Shown: positions 1 to 6,140, numbered from the stretch's first letter. The stretch: DNA of 12,911 nt from DATKDU01 sp035512595 (GCA_035512595.1 DATKDU010000008.1:1-12911); one strand, 5' to 3'. Notes: generated by a model from the sequence alone, not told the origin. A program made the numbers and translations.

Positions 1-846
1 CGCGGCTGGTCGATCAAGGGGCTGCACAAGCTGATTCTCTCTTCGGACACCTACCGCCGCAGCTCGCTCCATCCCGACCCGCAGCTCGTGACCGCCAAAG
101 ACCCGGAGGGAGCCAGTTACGCGGCATTCCGTCCGCGGCGACTGGCAGCGGAAGAACTCCGTGATGCGATGCTCTGCGTCTCCGGCGAGTTCAACCCGGA
201 AATCGGCGGCATTCCGGTCCGGCCGGAGCTCAATCCGGAAGTCGCCTTTCAGCCGCGGCAGGTGATGGGAACGTTTGCCGCCGCCTGGCAGCCGTCCCCC
301 AGGCCGGAGCAGCGCCACCGTCGGTCGATTTACACGCTGAAGCTGCGCGGCCTGCGTGATCCGTTCTTCGAGGTCTTCAACCAGCCGAGCCCCGATTTGT
401 CGTGCGAATGCCGCGATGAGGCCACGGTGACGCCGCAGGCGTTTACGCTGCTGAACAGTCCGCAGTCTGCTGGCCGAGCCTTGGCGCTGGCTACGCGCGT
501 GCTCAAGGAAACGGCCACGAAGGAGGAGGCGGTTGAACGGGCCTTTCGGCTGGCGTTTGGCCGACTGCCCACTGGCGCCGAGCGGAACGCGTGCCTGAAG
601 CATTGGGAAGCCATGACGACGCGGCATAAGACGCTCAAGCTCGAAGGGCCGAAGTTGCCGACGGAGATCGTCCGCGAGGCGGTCGAGGAGAACACGGGCG
701 AGAATTTCACGTTCACGGAAGTCCTCGAGGGCGCGGCCGATTTCGTCCCCGATCCGCACCCGGCCGATGCCAGTGCCGAGGCGCGCGGGCTGATGGAGGT
801 CTGCCTGGTGCTCCTCAATGCAAGCGAGTTCATCTTCGTCGATTGA
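1..846 (+). CDS. DUF1553-domain protein, C-terminal part (5' truncated by window edge)
   Basis: The reading frame is open from base 1 to the TGA at 844-846, giving 281 residues with no start in the window. It begins with GWSIKGLHKLILSSDTYRR, which matches the DUF1553 stretch found at residues 952-970 of the complete homologue downstream (GEWTMKRLHRKIVASDAYRR). Further shared signatures are RRLAAEELRDAMLCVSG, then a QRHRRSIYTLKLRG segment and an ATVTPQAFTLLNSPQ segment that parallels TSIRPQQALALANSE in the homologue. The family is exported in planctomycetes and often carries cytochrome-like PSCyt1 and DUF1549 domains upstream, but that part is outside this window. The function is not firmly known. 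A DUF1501 gene follows after 12 nt, so the two are very likely co-transcribed. The last 100 residues are acidic and less conserved. Confidence 0.9.
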   Translation, partial: RGWSIKGLHKLILSSDTYRRSSLHPDPQLVTAKDPEGASYAAFRPRRLAAEELRDAMLCVSGEFNPEIGGIPVRPELNPEVAFQPRQVMGTFAAAWQPSPRPEQRHRRSIYTLKLRGLRDPFFEVFNQPSPDLSCECRDEATVTPQAFTLLNSPQSAGRALALATRVLKETATKEEAVERAFRLAFGRLPTGAERNACLKHWEAMTTRHKTLKLEGPKLPTEIVREAVEENTGENFTFTEVLEGAADFVPDPHPADASAEARGLMEVCLVLLNASEFIFVD

Positions 847-858
847 AAGGAGCTCGTC

Positions 859-2298
859 ATGGCCATTCGCTTTCCCTGCTGCGGCAATCATGTCGCTTCG
901 GCGCCGACCCGGCGTGAGTTTCTCTACGGTCTGGGGGCGAGCCTCGGCAGCGTGGCGTTTTCCGCGCTGCTGGCAGAAGAACCGGCGACTCAGTCAAAAC
1001 CCGCCGGTCCACTTGCGCCCAAACAGGGTCATCATCCGGCCAAGGCGAAGTCCTGCATCTTCCTGATGATGGAAGGTGGCCCCAGCCACATCGACACGTT
1101 CGATCCCAAGCCGAAACTGGCCGAGCTGCACCTGAAGGAATTCGCCAGGAATGACAAGATGCAGTCCGCCATGTCCGGCGGCAAGCGGTACTACGTGCAA
1201 AGCCCGTTCAAGTTCCGCAAAGCGGGCCAGTGCGGCGCGGACATGGCGGAGAACTGGGAGCATCTGGCCGGCGTCGCCGACGACCTGTGCTTTTACCGCG
1301 GCTGCCAGGTCGATTCGGTCAATCACCCGACCGCCCTCTATCAAATGAACACGGGCAACCGAATTGTGGGCGACCCGTCAATCGGCGCGTGGCTGGGGTA
1401 CGGCCTGGGAACCGTCAACCAGAACCTGCCGAGCTTCGTCGTGCTGCCGGAAGTTTCTTACCCGCAAGGAGGGCCGGCCAACTGGTCCAGCGGTTTTCTG
1501 CCGGCGCACCATCAAGGGACGCCGCTGCGCGCGGCCGGCTCACCGATCCTCGATTTGTTCCCCCCCGCCGGAATCACCCACGATCACCAGCGGCAAAACC
1601 TCGACTTGCTGGCCGAGCTCAACCGGCGGCACCTCGAAGAGCGGCCCGGCCGCGACGATCTGGCCGCCCGGATGGAGAGCTACGAGCTGGCCTACCGCAT
1701 GCAAATGGAAGTGCCCGGCATTCTCGACATCGAGAAGGAGGACGCTCGGACGAAAGAGCTCTACGGCATCGGCGCGGACGCGACCGACGCCTTCGGTCGC
1801 AAATGCCTGCTGGCGCGGCGGCTAGTCGAAAGCGGCGTGCGGTTCGTGCAGCTCTATGCCGGCACGTGGGACTCGCACGACTACATCGAGAAGGCGCACG
1901 GCACCCTGGTGCGAGCCGTCGATCGGCCGATCGCGGCGCTCATTGCCGATCTGAAGCAGCGCGGCCTACTGGAAGACACGCTCGTGATCTGGTGCGGCGA
2001 GTTCGGCCGCTCGCCCGACAATGGCGTGCGGATGGGAACCGCCTTTGGCCGCGACCACAACCCGCAGGCGATGACCATCTGGTTTGCCGGCGGCCGGGTC
2101 AAAGCGGGGCACACGATCGGCCGAACCGACGAGCTGGGCGCAACGGCCGTCGAGTGCGTCCACCACGTCCGCGACCTGCACGTGACGCTTCTGCACCTTC
2201 TGGGGCTCGACGACGCGAAACTCACCTACTTCCACGGCGGCCGGTTCAAGCAGCTTTCGCAGTTTGGGGGGAAGGTGATTGGGGAACTGATCGGCTGA
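859..2298 (+). CDS. Tat-exported DUF1501 protein
   Basis: This 479-residue protein belongs to the DUF1501 family, which has an alkaline-phosphatase/sulfatase-like fold; its substrate is unknown. The N terminus holds a twin-arginine signal, TRREFL at residues 17-22, followed by a hydrophobic stretch to about residue 39, so export by Tat is expected. Core motifs are visible: GGPSHIDTFDPKP (73-85), NHPTAL (155-160), WDSHDY (337-342), GEFGRSP (380-386) and GRDHNP (397-402). The last three are the His/Asp-rich segments typical of the C-terminal half of the family. The length is normal. The ATG at 859 is supported by AAGGAG at 847-852, which begins directly after the stop of the DUF1553 gene and indicates an operon. 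CCG at residues 7-9 is a cysteine-bearing pre-signal segment seen in other planctomycete members. Confidence 0.93.
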   Translation: MAIRFPCCGNHVASAPTRREFLYGLGASLGSVAFSALLAEEPATQSKPAGPLAPKQGHHPAKAKSCIFLMMEGGPSHIDTFDPKPKLAELHLKEFARNDKMQSAMSGGKRYYVQSPFKFRKAGQCGADMAENWEHLAGVADDLCFYRGCQVDSVNHPTALYQMNTGNRIVGDPSIGAWLGYGLGTVNQNLPSFVVLPEVSYPQGGPANWSSGFLPAHHQGTPLRAAGSPILDLFPPAGITHDHQRQNLDLLAELNRRHLEERPGRDDLAARMESYELAYRMQMEVPGILDIEKEDARTKELYGIGADATDAFGRKCLLARRLVESGVRFVQLYAGTWDSHDYIEKAHGTLVRAVDRPIAALIADLKQRGLLEDTLVIWCGEFGRSPDNGVRMGTAFGRDHNPQAMTIWFAGGRVKAGHTIGRTDELGATAVECVHHVRDLHVTLLHLLGLDDAKLTYFHGGRFKQLSQFGGKVIGELIG

Positions 2299-2427
2299 AG
2301 CTTGCGGATTCATCGCGACAGCGATTGCAGATAGCGCTTTGCAAATTATCAATTGGCTGAGCAAGTCCTCTCTGCTCTCTGACATCTGAACTCTGACCTC
2401 CTCTCTCTTTCCGCTACAATCTGCCCC
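2299..2427. other. Intergenic, CT-rich with CTCTGA-type repeats
   Basis: This 129-base gap follows the DUF1501 stop. Its right half (about 2366-2410) is pyrimidine-rich, with several short copies of CTCT-GA(C/A). No gene was seen, and no convincing hairpin terminator for the upstream DUF1501 gene is visible. Confidence 0.5.
2393..2420 (+). promoter_or_regulatory. Possible promoter of the RNase HII-like gene, giving a leaderless or near-leaderless mRNA
   Basis: TACAAT at 2415-2420 is a good -10 match, and CTGACC at 2393-2398 is a partial -35 with a 16-base spacer. The start codon is at 2428, only 8 bases after the -10 element, and no Shine-Dalgarno sequence lies between. If this promoter is used, the mRNA would begin at or next to the ATG. 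The CT-rich setting makes chance matches to the -35 likely. Confidence 0.35.
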
Positions 2428-3384
2428 ATGCCTTTTCTCATCGGCACGGACGAAGCCGGTTACGGTCCGAACCTCGGGCCGCTCGTCATCGGAGCGACGG
2501 TCTGGCAGACGCCGCCGCGGACCGCGCCGGAAGCACTGTATGCGCTGCTCGCGCCGTGCGTTTCCTGCGAGCCTGCTGAGAAGCGGCTGGCGATTGCCGA
2601 CTCCAAGGCCCTCTACAAGCCGGGGCTGGGGCTGGCGGCACTGGAGCGGGTCGTTCTGGCCATTCTGGCGATCCGGCAGCAGCCGGTCAGCGATTGGCCG
2701 TCGCTGTGGCGGTCGCTCGCCGGCATCGACGCGGGGGACTTGCGGTGCGACGCCTGGCACGACGGATTTGAGCTCCAATTACCGCGGGATGTCGCGCTCG
2801 ACGAGCTTCAGTCCGCAGCGCAGCAGCTCGCGGGCGGCCTTGCCCAGGCGGAGCTGGAAATCACTGCCGTGCAAGCGCGGGCCGTCTTTCCCGAGCGGTT
2901 CAACCGAGAAGTGCGCGAGTGCGGAAACAAGGCCGAGGTGCTGTCGCTGACGACGCTGGGGCTGGTGGCCGAGCTGGCCGAGCAAGTGCCGGATGGGAAC
3001 GAGGTCACCGTGATCTGCGACAAACATGGCGGCCGCAATTACTACGCGGCACTCATCCAGCACGTATTTCCCGAAACATGGGTCCGCGTGGTGCGCGAAG
3101 GGCCCGGCGAGAGCGTCTATCGCTTTCGCCTCGGCGACCGGCGGATGGAGCTGCGATTCCTGATGGGGGGAGAGCAGATGCTGCCGACGGCATTGGCGTC
3201 GATGACCGCCAAGTACCTGCGGGAGATCGCGATGATCCCGTTCAATGCCTTCTGGCAGCAGCACGTTCCCGGCCTCAAGCCGACTGCCGGCTATCCGGGA
3301 GATTCCCGGCGTTTTCTCGCCGAAATTCGCCCTGCGTGCCAGCGGCTGGGGCTGGCGGAGGAGACGTTCTGGCGGAGCGTGTGA
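2428..3384 (+). CDS. Ribonuclease HII-like protein, divergent
   Basis: This 318-residue protein resembles RNase HII, the enzyme that cuts RNA paired with DNA. The N-terminal GTDEAGYGPNLGPLV (residues 6-20) corresponds to the family signature with the catalytic Asp-Glu pair (D8, E9), but GRG is replaced by GYG. The ADSK motif at 57-60 matches the usual conserved D-S-K. VICDKHGG gives a third acid (D198). GGEQMLPTALASMTAKYLRE (247-266) mirrors the GD...AASI.AK..RD segment, with E249 in place of the fourth Asp, and GYP at 288-290 recalls the usual KGYP. It is about 100 residues longer than typical RNase HII, with an insertion between residues 65 and 190. The ATG at 2428 has no Shine-Dalgarno site but begins the signature immediately. 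Activity on RNA/DNA hybrids is inferred only; the Arg-to-Tyr change could mean a different substrate preference. Confidence 0.75.
   Translation: MPFLIGTDEAGYGPNLGPLVIGATVWQTPPRTAPEALYALLAPCVSCEPAEKRLAIADSKALYKPGLGLAALERVVLAILAIRQQPVSDWPSLWRSLAGIDAGDLRCDAWHDGFELQLPRDVALDELQSAAQQLAGGLAQAELEITAVQARAVFPERFNREVRECGNKAEVLSLTTLGLVAELAEQVPDGNEVTVICDKHGGRNYYAALIQHVFPETWVRVVREGPGESVYRFRLGDRRMELRFLMGGEQMLPTALASMTAKYLREIAMIPFNAFWQQHVPGLKPTAGYPGDSRRFLAEIRPACQRLGLAEETFWRSV
3337..3382 (+). repeat. 46-bp direct repeat, copy A (end of RNase HII-like gene)
   Basis: These 46 bases, from TGCCAGCGGC to GAGCGTGT, recur exactly at 4079-4124, with a period of 742 bp. In this copy they encode the last residues of the RNase HII-like protein, CQRLGLAEETFWRSV. 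The two copies bracket the toxin-antitoxin pair. Confidence 0.95.
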
Positions 3385-3405
3385 CGGTCCGCAGGTGAAC
3401 GGTGT

Positions 3406-3434
3406 TTCTCAAAGCGAGTCGTCCGCGGTAGGAT
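3406..3434 (+). promoter_or_regulatory. Weak candidate promoter of the toxin-antitoxin pair
   Basis: TTCTCA (3406-3411) and TAGGAT (3429-3434) are separated by 17 bases. Each matches four of six consensus positions. The predicted start would lie just before the GGAGG at 3441-3445 that serves the antitoxin gene, so the leader would be very short. Confidence 0.28.
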
Positions 3435-3454
3435 GAATCGGGAGGAAACCCACG

Positions 3455-3691
3455 ATGAACCTGACCCATGAGCAAATCGATCTGTTGAATCAAACGGGAG
3501 GGGCGCCGCTGCGTCTCGTCAATCCGGATACGAATCAAGAGTATGTGCTGCTCAGCGCGGAAATGTACGAGCAGCTTCGCGGCACGCTGGCAGATATCGA
3601 TCCGCGGGAGACTTATCCGGCGTTGCACCGCGCCCTTCATAGCGAGGGATGGGACGATCCGCAGATGGACGAGTACAATCGCTATGCCTAG
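3455..3691 (+). CDS. Antitoxin of a MazF-type pair, Phd/YefM-like
   Basis: This small 78-residue protein lies directly before, and overlaps, a MazF/PemK-type toxin gene. The segment LRLVNPDTNQEYVLLSAEMYEQLRG (about residues 19-43) has the strand-strand-helix pattern of short Phd/YefM-like antitoxins, where a residue such as the Tyr here precedes V-L-L and a helix begins E-x-Y-E-x-L. The acidic tail (DDPQMDEYNRYA) is suited to wrap round a basic toxin, as antitoxin tails do. The ATG at 3455 has GGAGG at 3441-3445, nine bases upstream. The stop at 3689-3691 overlaps the toxin start by 8 nt, implying coupled translation with antitoxin first. Family membership is inferred from context and pattern, not from a strong signature. 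Confidence 0.7.
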   Translation: MNLTHEQIDLLNQTGGAPLRLVNPDTNQEYVLLSAEMYEQLRGTLADIDPRETYPALHRALHSEGWDDPQMDEYNRYA

Positions 3692-4034
3692 TCGCGGGCA
3701 GATTGTCGTCGTCGATTTTGCGGTTGCCGGCATGCCGAAGAAAGTGCGGCCAGTGCTGATCGTGCAGGCCGACTTGTACAACCGAAAAATGGCCAACACC
3801 GTGGTGGCAATGATCACGACCAATGTCGCTCGCTCCGGTGAACCTTCACATCTGCTCATTGACCTGACCACGCCCGACGGGAAGCAGTCGGGCCTCTTGC
3901 ACACCTCGGTGGTCAATTGCAACACGCTGACGACGGTGAGACAAAGCGACATCGTCCGCGCGCTGGGTATCTTGCCTCCGGCCGAAATGCAGCGAATCGA
4001 TCAGTGTCTTAAGGCTGCGCTGGCGATTTCGTAG
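3684..4034 (+). CDS. MazF/PemK-type mRNA interferase toxin
   Basis: This 116-residue protein starts at the ATG at 3684-3686 (MPSRGQIVVVDF), inside the antitoxin's last codons. Upstream in-frame extension to 3543 would overlap the whole antitoxin tail and is rejected. Family features in order are RGQIVVVDF (residues 4-12), KVRPVLIVQ (20-28) with the Arg expected in the catalytic centre, VAMITT (41-46) with the catalytic Thr, then GLLHTSVVNCNTLTTVRQSDIVRALG (70-95) and a C-terminal helix. Such toxins cleave mRNA at short sequences and are neutralised by the partner antitoxin; the target sequence cannot be predicted. The residue count is normal. The gene pair is bracketed by a duplicated gene end, which suggests it arrived by insertion. 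Confidence 0.88.
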   Translation: MPSRGQIVVVDFAVAGMPKKVRPVLIVQADLYNRKMANTVVAMITTNVARSGEPSHLLIDLTTPDGKQSGLLHTSVVNCNTLTTVRQSDIVRALGILPPAEMQRIDQCLKAALAIS

Positions 4035-4048
4035 TTGGAGAGATCAGA

Positions 4049-4126
4049 GCGGATTTCCTGGCCGACATCTGCCCCGCCTGCCAGCGGCTGGGGCTGGCGG
4101 AGGAGACGTTCTGGCGGAGCGTGTAG
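4049..4126 (+). pseudogene. Remnant C-terminal fragment of an RNase HII-like gene
   Basis: In one frame this stretch reads ADFLADICPACQRLGLAEETF then WRSV and TAG, against RRFLAEIRPACQRLGLAEETF and WRSV at the end of the intact gene. The last 46 bases are identical and the 30 or so before them differ at about nine positions, so this is a diverged copy rather than a fresh duplication. It has no start and no N-terminal part. It begins 14 bases after the toxin stop. It may be the displaced original 3' end of the gene, or a piece carried with the toxin-antitoxin module. Confidence 0.75.
4079..4124 (+). repeat. 46-bp direct repeat, copy B
   Basis: Exact copy of 3337-3382. Similarity continues leftward to about 4052 with substitutions. 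To the right the copies part at the stop codon, TGA in copy A and TAG here. Confidence 0.95.
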
Positions 4127-4128
4127 GG

Positions 4129-4134
4129 TATAAT
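4129..4134 (+). promoter_or_regulatory. Candidate -10 element of the DUF4058 gene
   Basis: TATAAT is a perfect -10 consensus, 31 bases before the ATG at 4165. The -35 region falls within the repeat copy B (around 4105-4111, GACGTTC) and is poor. The left arm of the 4132-4161 inverted repeat overlaps this element. Confidence 0.4.
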
Positions 4135-4161
4135 CTCCCTGGGTAGACGACGAGGGAGATT
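4132..4161 (+). promoter_or_regulatory. 9-bp inverted repeat covering the ribosome-binding site of the DUF4058 gene
   Basis: AATCTCCCT (4132-4140) is the exact reverse complement of AGGGAGATT (4153-4161), with a 12-base loop. The right arm contains the GGGAG Shine-Dalgarno sequence for the ATG at 4165. It could mask the ribosome site in a transcript that starts upstream, or act as an operator overlapping the TATAAT. Confidence 0.6.
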
Positions 4162-4164
4162 TCC

Positions 4165-4899
4165 ATGCCCATTCACGACTGGAGCCGCGTCGATCACGGC
4201 ATTTTTCACCACTTTCATCAAGCATGGACGATTGAGATCAGTAATGCCCTCAATAGCGGGGGATTGCCACCGGGCTTTTTCGCGCTGGCGGAGCAGTTCA
4301 TCAGCGGACCCATTCCGGATGTGGTGACGCTTCAGAAGCAAAGTCCGGAGAGCGCACCCTCTGCGCAAGGCCAAACGCCGGCGATCGAGTTTCCGCCGCG
4401 AGCCCGGATCGTCACCTCGGCCACGCTTGACCATTTCGTGCGCAAGACCAACCACCTCGTCATTCGGCATCAACTGGGTCAAGTGGTGGCGGTCGTGGAA
4501 ATCGTTTCTCCCGGGAACAAAAGCAGCAAGCATGCGCTGAGGCAGTTCGTTGAAAAAGCGTACGAGTTGTTGCGGCAAGGGATTCATCTGCTGGTCGTCG
4601 ATCTGTTTCCGCCGTCGGTCCGCGATCCACAGGGGATTCACAAGGCCATTTGGGATGAAATTGTCGAAGAGCCGTTTTCCCTGCCAGCCGACAAGCCGCT
4701 CACCGTGGCCGCCTATTGGGCTGGCGATCCCAAGACGGCCTATGTCGAGCCGATTGCAGTGGGAGACCGGCTCCCGGACTCGCCAATCTTTTTGGATCTA
4801 GGAACTTACGTTCCCACGCCGCTGGAGGCGACTTATCAGGCGACGTGGGACAAATGTCCTGACGCACTCCGCGAGGTAGTTGAGTCCCCCGGAGCGTAG
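4165..4899 (+). CDS. DUF4058 family protein
   Basis: This 244-residue protein matches the DUF4058 family, common in planctomycetes and cyanobacteria and of unknown function. It opens with MPIHDWSRVDHGIFHHFHQAW, the form with the N-terminal HDWSRV segment, followed by LPPGFFALAEQFISGPIPDVVTL (about 30-52). The middle shows VAVVEIVSPGNK (about residues 109-120), an E-x-x-S-P-x-N-K motif reminiscent of the restriction-endonuclease-like Uma2/PD-(D/E)xK fold, then YELLRQGIHLLVVDLFPP. A nuclease activity is not established. The ATG at 4165 has GAGGGAG at 4152-4158. The gene stands alone, with a likely terminator after it, and faces the tat genes. Confidence 0.85.
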   Translation: MPIHDWSRVDHGIFHHFHQAWTIEISNALNSGGLPPGFFALAEQFISGPIPDVVTLQKQSPESAPSAQGQTPAIEFPPRARIVTSATLDHFVRKTNHLVIRHQLGQVVAVVEIVSPGNKSSKHALRQFVEKAYELLRQGIHLLVVDLFPPSVRDPQGIHKAIWDEIVEEPFSLPADKPLTVAAYWAGDPKTAYVEPIAVGDRLPDSPIFLDLGTYVPTPLEATYQATWDKCPDALREVVESPGA

Positions 4900-4903
4900 G
4901 TAG

Positions 4904-4960
4904 CGCAGCGGCCGCCGGTCAATCCGCGCAACTACCGGCGGTTTGTCAACGCTGCGTTTT
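4904..4960 (+). terminator. Rho-independent terminator of the DUF4058 gene
   Basis: An outer stem CGCAGCG (4904-4910) / CGCTGCG (4950-4956) encloses an inner stem CCGCCGGT (4912-4919) / ACCGGCGG (4934-4941). TTTT follows at 4957-4960. It lies just after the DUF4058 stop, in the 75-base gap before the convergent tat gene. The T-run is short, and the side facing the tat genes has none, so it serves the + strand best. Confidence 0.6.
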
Positions 4961-4974
4961 CTGCCACAGTTTTC

Positions 4975-5154
4975 TTAGCTGCGGCTTTCCGTGACCGTCG
5001 CCGGCACTTCGCCGTGCTCTTCCTGGTTCAGCGCCTGCTTGAACCTGCGGATGCCGTCCCCCAGGCCGAACATCACCGACGGCAGTCGGTGGCCGAAGAG
5101 AATGAGCACGACGAATCCGACCACCAGAAGTTCCGTCTGTCCGATACCAAACAT
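4975..5154 (-). CDS. Sec-independent protein translocase TatA/E-type protein, third gene of the tat cluster
   Basis: A 59-residue protein, MFGIGQTELLVVGFVVLILF, followed by GHRLPSVMFGLGDGIRRFK and an acidic tail. It has the TatA layout: one N-terminal membrane helix (about residues 5-20), a LFG hinge, an amphipathic helix (about 22-40) and a short polar tail. TatA forms the pore that passes folded proteins with twin-arginine signals across the membrane. The start at 5152-5154 gives the family-typical MFGIG and has GAGGGT upstream. A longer frame exists to 5238 but adds 28 residues not seen in the family. It is closely similar to the first gene of the cluster (5654-5833). Confidence 0.85.
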   Translation of the reverse strand: MFGIGQTELLVVGFVVLILFGHRLPSVMFGLGDGIRRFKQALNQEEHGEVPATVTESRS

Positions 5155-5209
5155 GGCATGACCCTCGCGAAAAGAGAAAGGAACCCAGAGCGAGTGGCGA
5201 GAGCGAGCA

Positions 5210-5227
5210 GCAGCCCGGCAGGGCCGC
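5210..5227 (-). promoter_or_regulatory. Leader hairpin upstream of the third tat gene
   Basis: GCAGCCC (5210-5216) and GGGCCGC (5221-5227) pair with one mismatch round the loop GGCA. It matches the hairpin at 5919-5936 upstream of the first tat gene in position and flanking sequence, including the following CCAACTCG, so the two leaders share an origin. Confidence 0.5.
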
Positions 5228-5265
5228 GGACGGACCAACTCGTGAAGAACGCGAGCAAAAACGTA

Positions 5266-5565
5266 CTAAGCCGCTTCCCCTTCGCGCGTTTCCGGCGGAG
5301 CGGGGGGAGGCTCGAATTTGGGGGCCGAGATGTTGTCGTAATCGTCGTAGTCGCTGTAGGTCCGCTGCGGCTTGGGCCGGGAGCGGGGCGACTCCGAAGT
5401 GAAATCGCCGGTAATGTCGAGCTGCGACTGCATGTCCGACAACTGCCGGCGAAAATCGCGGTAGGTCCGGCCGACCTTGGCGGCGACCTGCGGCAGATTC
5501 TTGCCAAACAGCAAAATGGCGATGATGCCGACGATCAACAACTCTGAAGCACCAAGCCCGAACAT
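5266..5565 (-). CDS. TatA/B-type translocase protein with extended acidic tail, second gene of the tat cluster
   Basis: A 99-residue protein beginning MFGLGASELLIVGIIAILLF, then GKNLPQVAAKVGRTYRDFRRQL. The layout is that of TatA/TatB: one membrane helix (about 6-20), FGKNLP hinge, and an amphipathic helix to about residue 42. The longer polar tail, with SDYDDYDNIS and a proline-rich end, makes it closer to TatB in length, but no TatB-specific residues can be claimed. The chosen start at 5563-5565 is preceded by GAGGT about ten bases away; the longer frame to 5619 would add 18 residues (MLRRPWLV...) ahead of the family start. It is 88 bases after the first tat gene and 111 bases before the third, all on the same strand. 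Confidence 0.82.
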   Translation of the reverse strand: MFGLGASELLIVGIIAILLFGKNLPQVAAKVGRTYRDFRRQLSDMQSQLDITGDFTSESPRSRPKPQRTYSDYDDYDNISAPKFEPPPAPPETREGEAA

Positions 5566-5653
5566 AGAGACCTCGCAGTCAGGCGGGGGCGAAGTGACAA
5601 GCCAGGGCCGTCGCAGCAAGGCACCGCGCCGGCCGATTCACGATGGAAGGGGG

Positions 5654-5833
5654 TTATTCCTTCTTGTCGGCCGCCACGGCGGGCGTCTCTTCGTCGTCCT
5701 GGGTGTTGATCCCCTTCTTGAAGTCCTTGATCCCCTTGCCCAGCGAGAACATGACGCTGGGAAGGCGATGGCCGAAGAGAATCAACACGACGATGCAGAC
5801 GATGATCAGCTCGGTTTGCCCGATGCCGAACAT
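5654..5833 (-). CDS. TatA/E-type translocase protein, first gene of the tat cluster
   Basis: A 59-residue protein with MFGIGQTELIIVCIVVLILF, then GHRLPSVMFSLGKGIKDFKK and an acidic tail ending DKKE. It has the same layout as the third gene and about two-thirds identity to it by eye, so a duplication is likely. The start at 5831-5833 gives the family-typical MFGIG but has no good Shine-Dalgarno site; the in-frame ATG at 5858-5860 would add nine residues (MIPFSPLFA) and has GAGAG nearby, so the true start is uncertain. A promoter at 5996-6025 is well placed to drive all three tat genes. No tatC gene is in the window. Confidence 0.83.
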   Translation of the reverse strand: MFGIGQTELIIVCIVVLILFGHRLPSVMFSLGKGIKDFKKGINTQDDEETPAVAADKKE

Positions 5834-5918
5834 GGCAAATAAAGGTGAGAAGGGAATCATGTTCGCTCTCGCGCGAGAAGGTGGGAATGCGGAATACCGC
5901 GAGCGGCGAAAGCGGGCC

Positions 5919-5936
5919 GCGGCCCGGAAGGGCCGC
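5919..5936 (-). promoter_or_regulatory. Leader hairpin upstream of the first tat gene
   Basis: GCGGCCC (5919-5925) and GGGCCGC (5930-5936) form a perfect 7-bp stem with a four-base loop. It lies in the predicted leader, between the promoter at 5996-6025 and the tat start at 5833. It could be an attenuator or RNA-stability element; no poly-U follows on the minus strand. Confidence 0.5.
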
Positions 5937-5995
5937 ACCAGAACCAACTCGCAAACCAGGAATGCCACAAGCGGGGAGCACTCCTTACTCCCCCC

Positions 5996-6025
5996 ATTCT
6001 ATCGAGGCAGGGCGGAAGTTGTCAA
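5996..6025 (-). promoter_or_regulatory. Strong sigma70-like promoter of the tat operon
   Basis: On the minus strand TTGACA (complement of 6020-6025) is followed after 18 bases by TAGAAT (complement of 5996-6001). The -35 is a perfect consensus and the -10 matches five of six. Transcription would start near 5989 and run through a leader of about 155 bases into the first tat gene. Confidence 0.65.
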
Positions 6026-6114
6026 ATGGAATGCCATTGGGGCCGGCGTTGGCGAATTCGGCTACAGTCGCTGAATTCGCCGGAATTCAGACCAGGCGGC
6101 GGGCAACGACAAGG

Positions 6115-6140
6115 CCCCCGAACCCTGGCGCGTTCGGGGG
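6115..6140 (-). terminator. Terminator-like hairpin after the surface-protein gene
   Basis: CCCCCGAAC (6115-6123) and GTTCGGGGG (6132-6140) form a perfect 9-bp GC-rich stem with an 8-base loop. It begins 29 bases after the stop of the minus-strand surface-protein gene. The sequence beyond it on that strand has only scattered T residues, so termination strength is uncertain. Confidence 0.5.

Noticed and set aside
1230..2778. Long frames overlapping the DUF1501 and RNase HII-like genes (1230-2360 + and 1966-2778 -)
   Set aside because: Their products are Arg- and Pro-rich, lack family motifs and conflict with well-supported genes.
3543..3683. Toxin start extended upstream to 3543
   Set aside because: The added residues (MCCSARKC...) are a frame-shifted reading of the antitoxin gene; the MazF fold begins at MPSRGQIVVVDF (3684).
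3684..4126. Mobile element such as an insertion sequence carrying the toxin-antitoxin pair
   Set aside because: There is no transposase or integrase, and the bracketing repeats are gene-tail copies rather than short target-site duplications or terminal inverted repeats.
4049..4126. A second functional RNase HII-like gene
   Set aside because: Only the last 25 or so codons are present, with no start, so it is a fragment.
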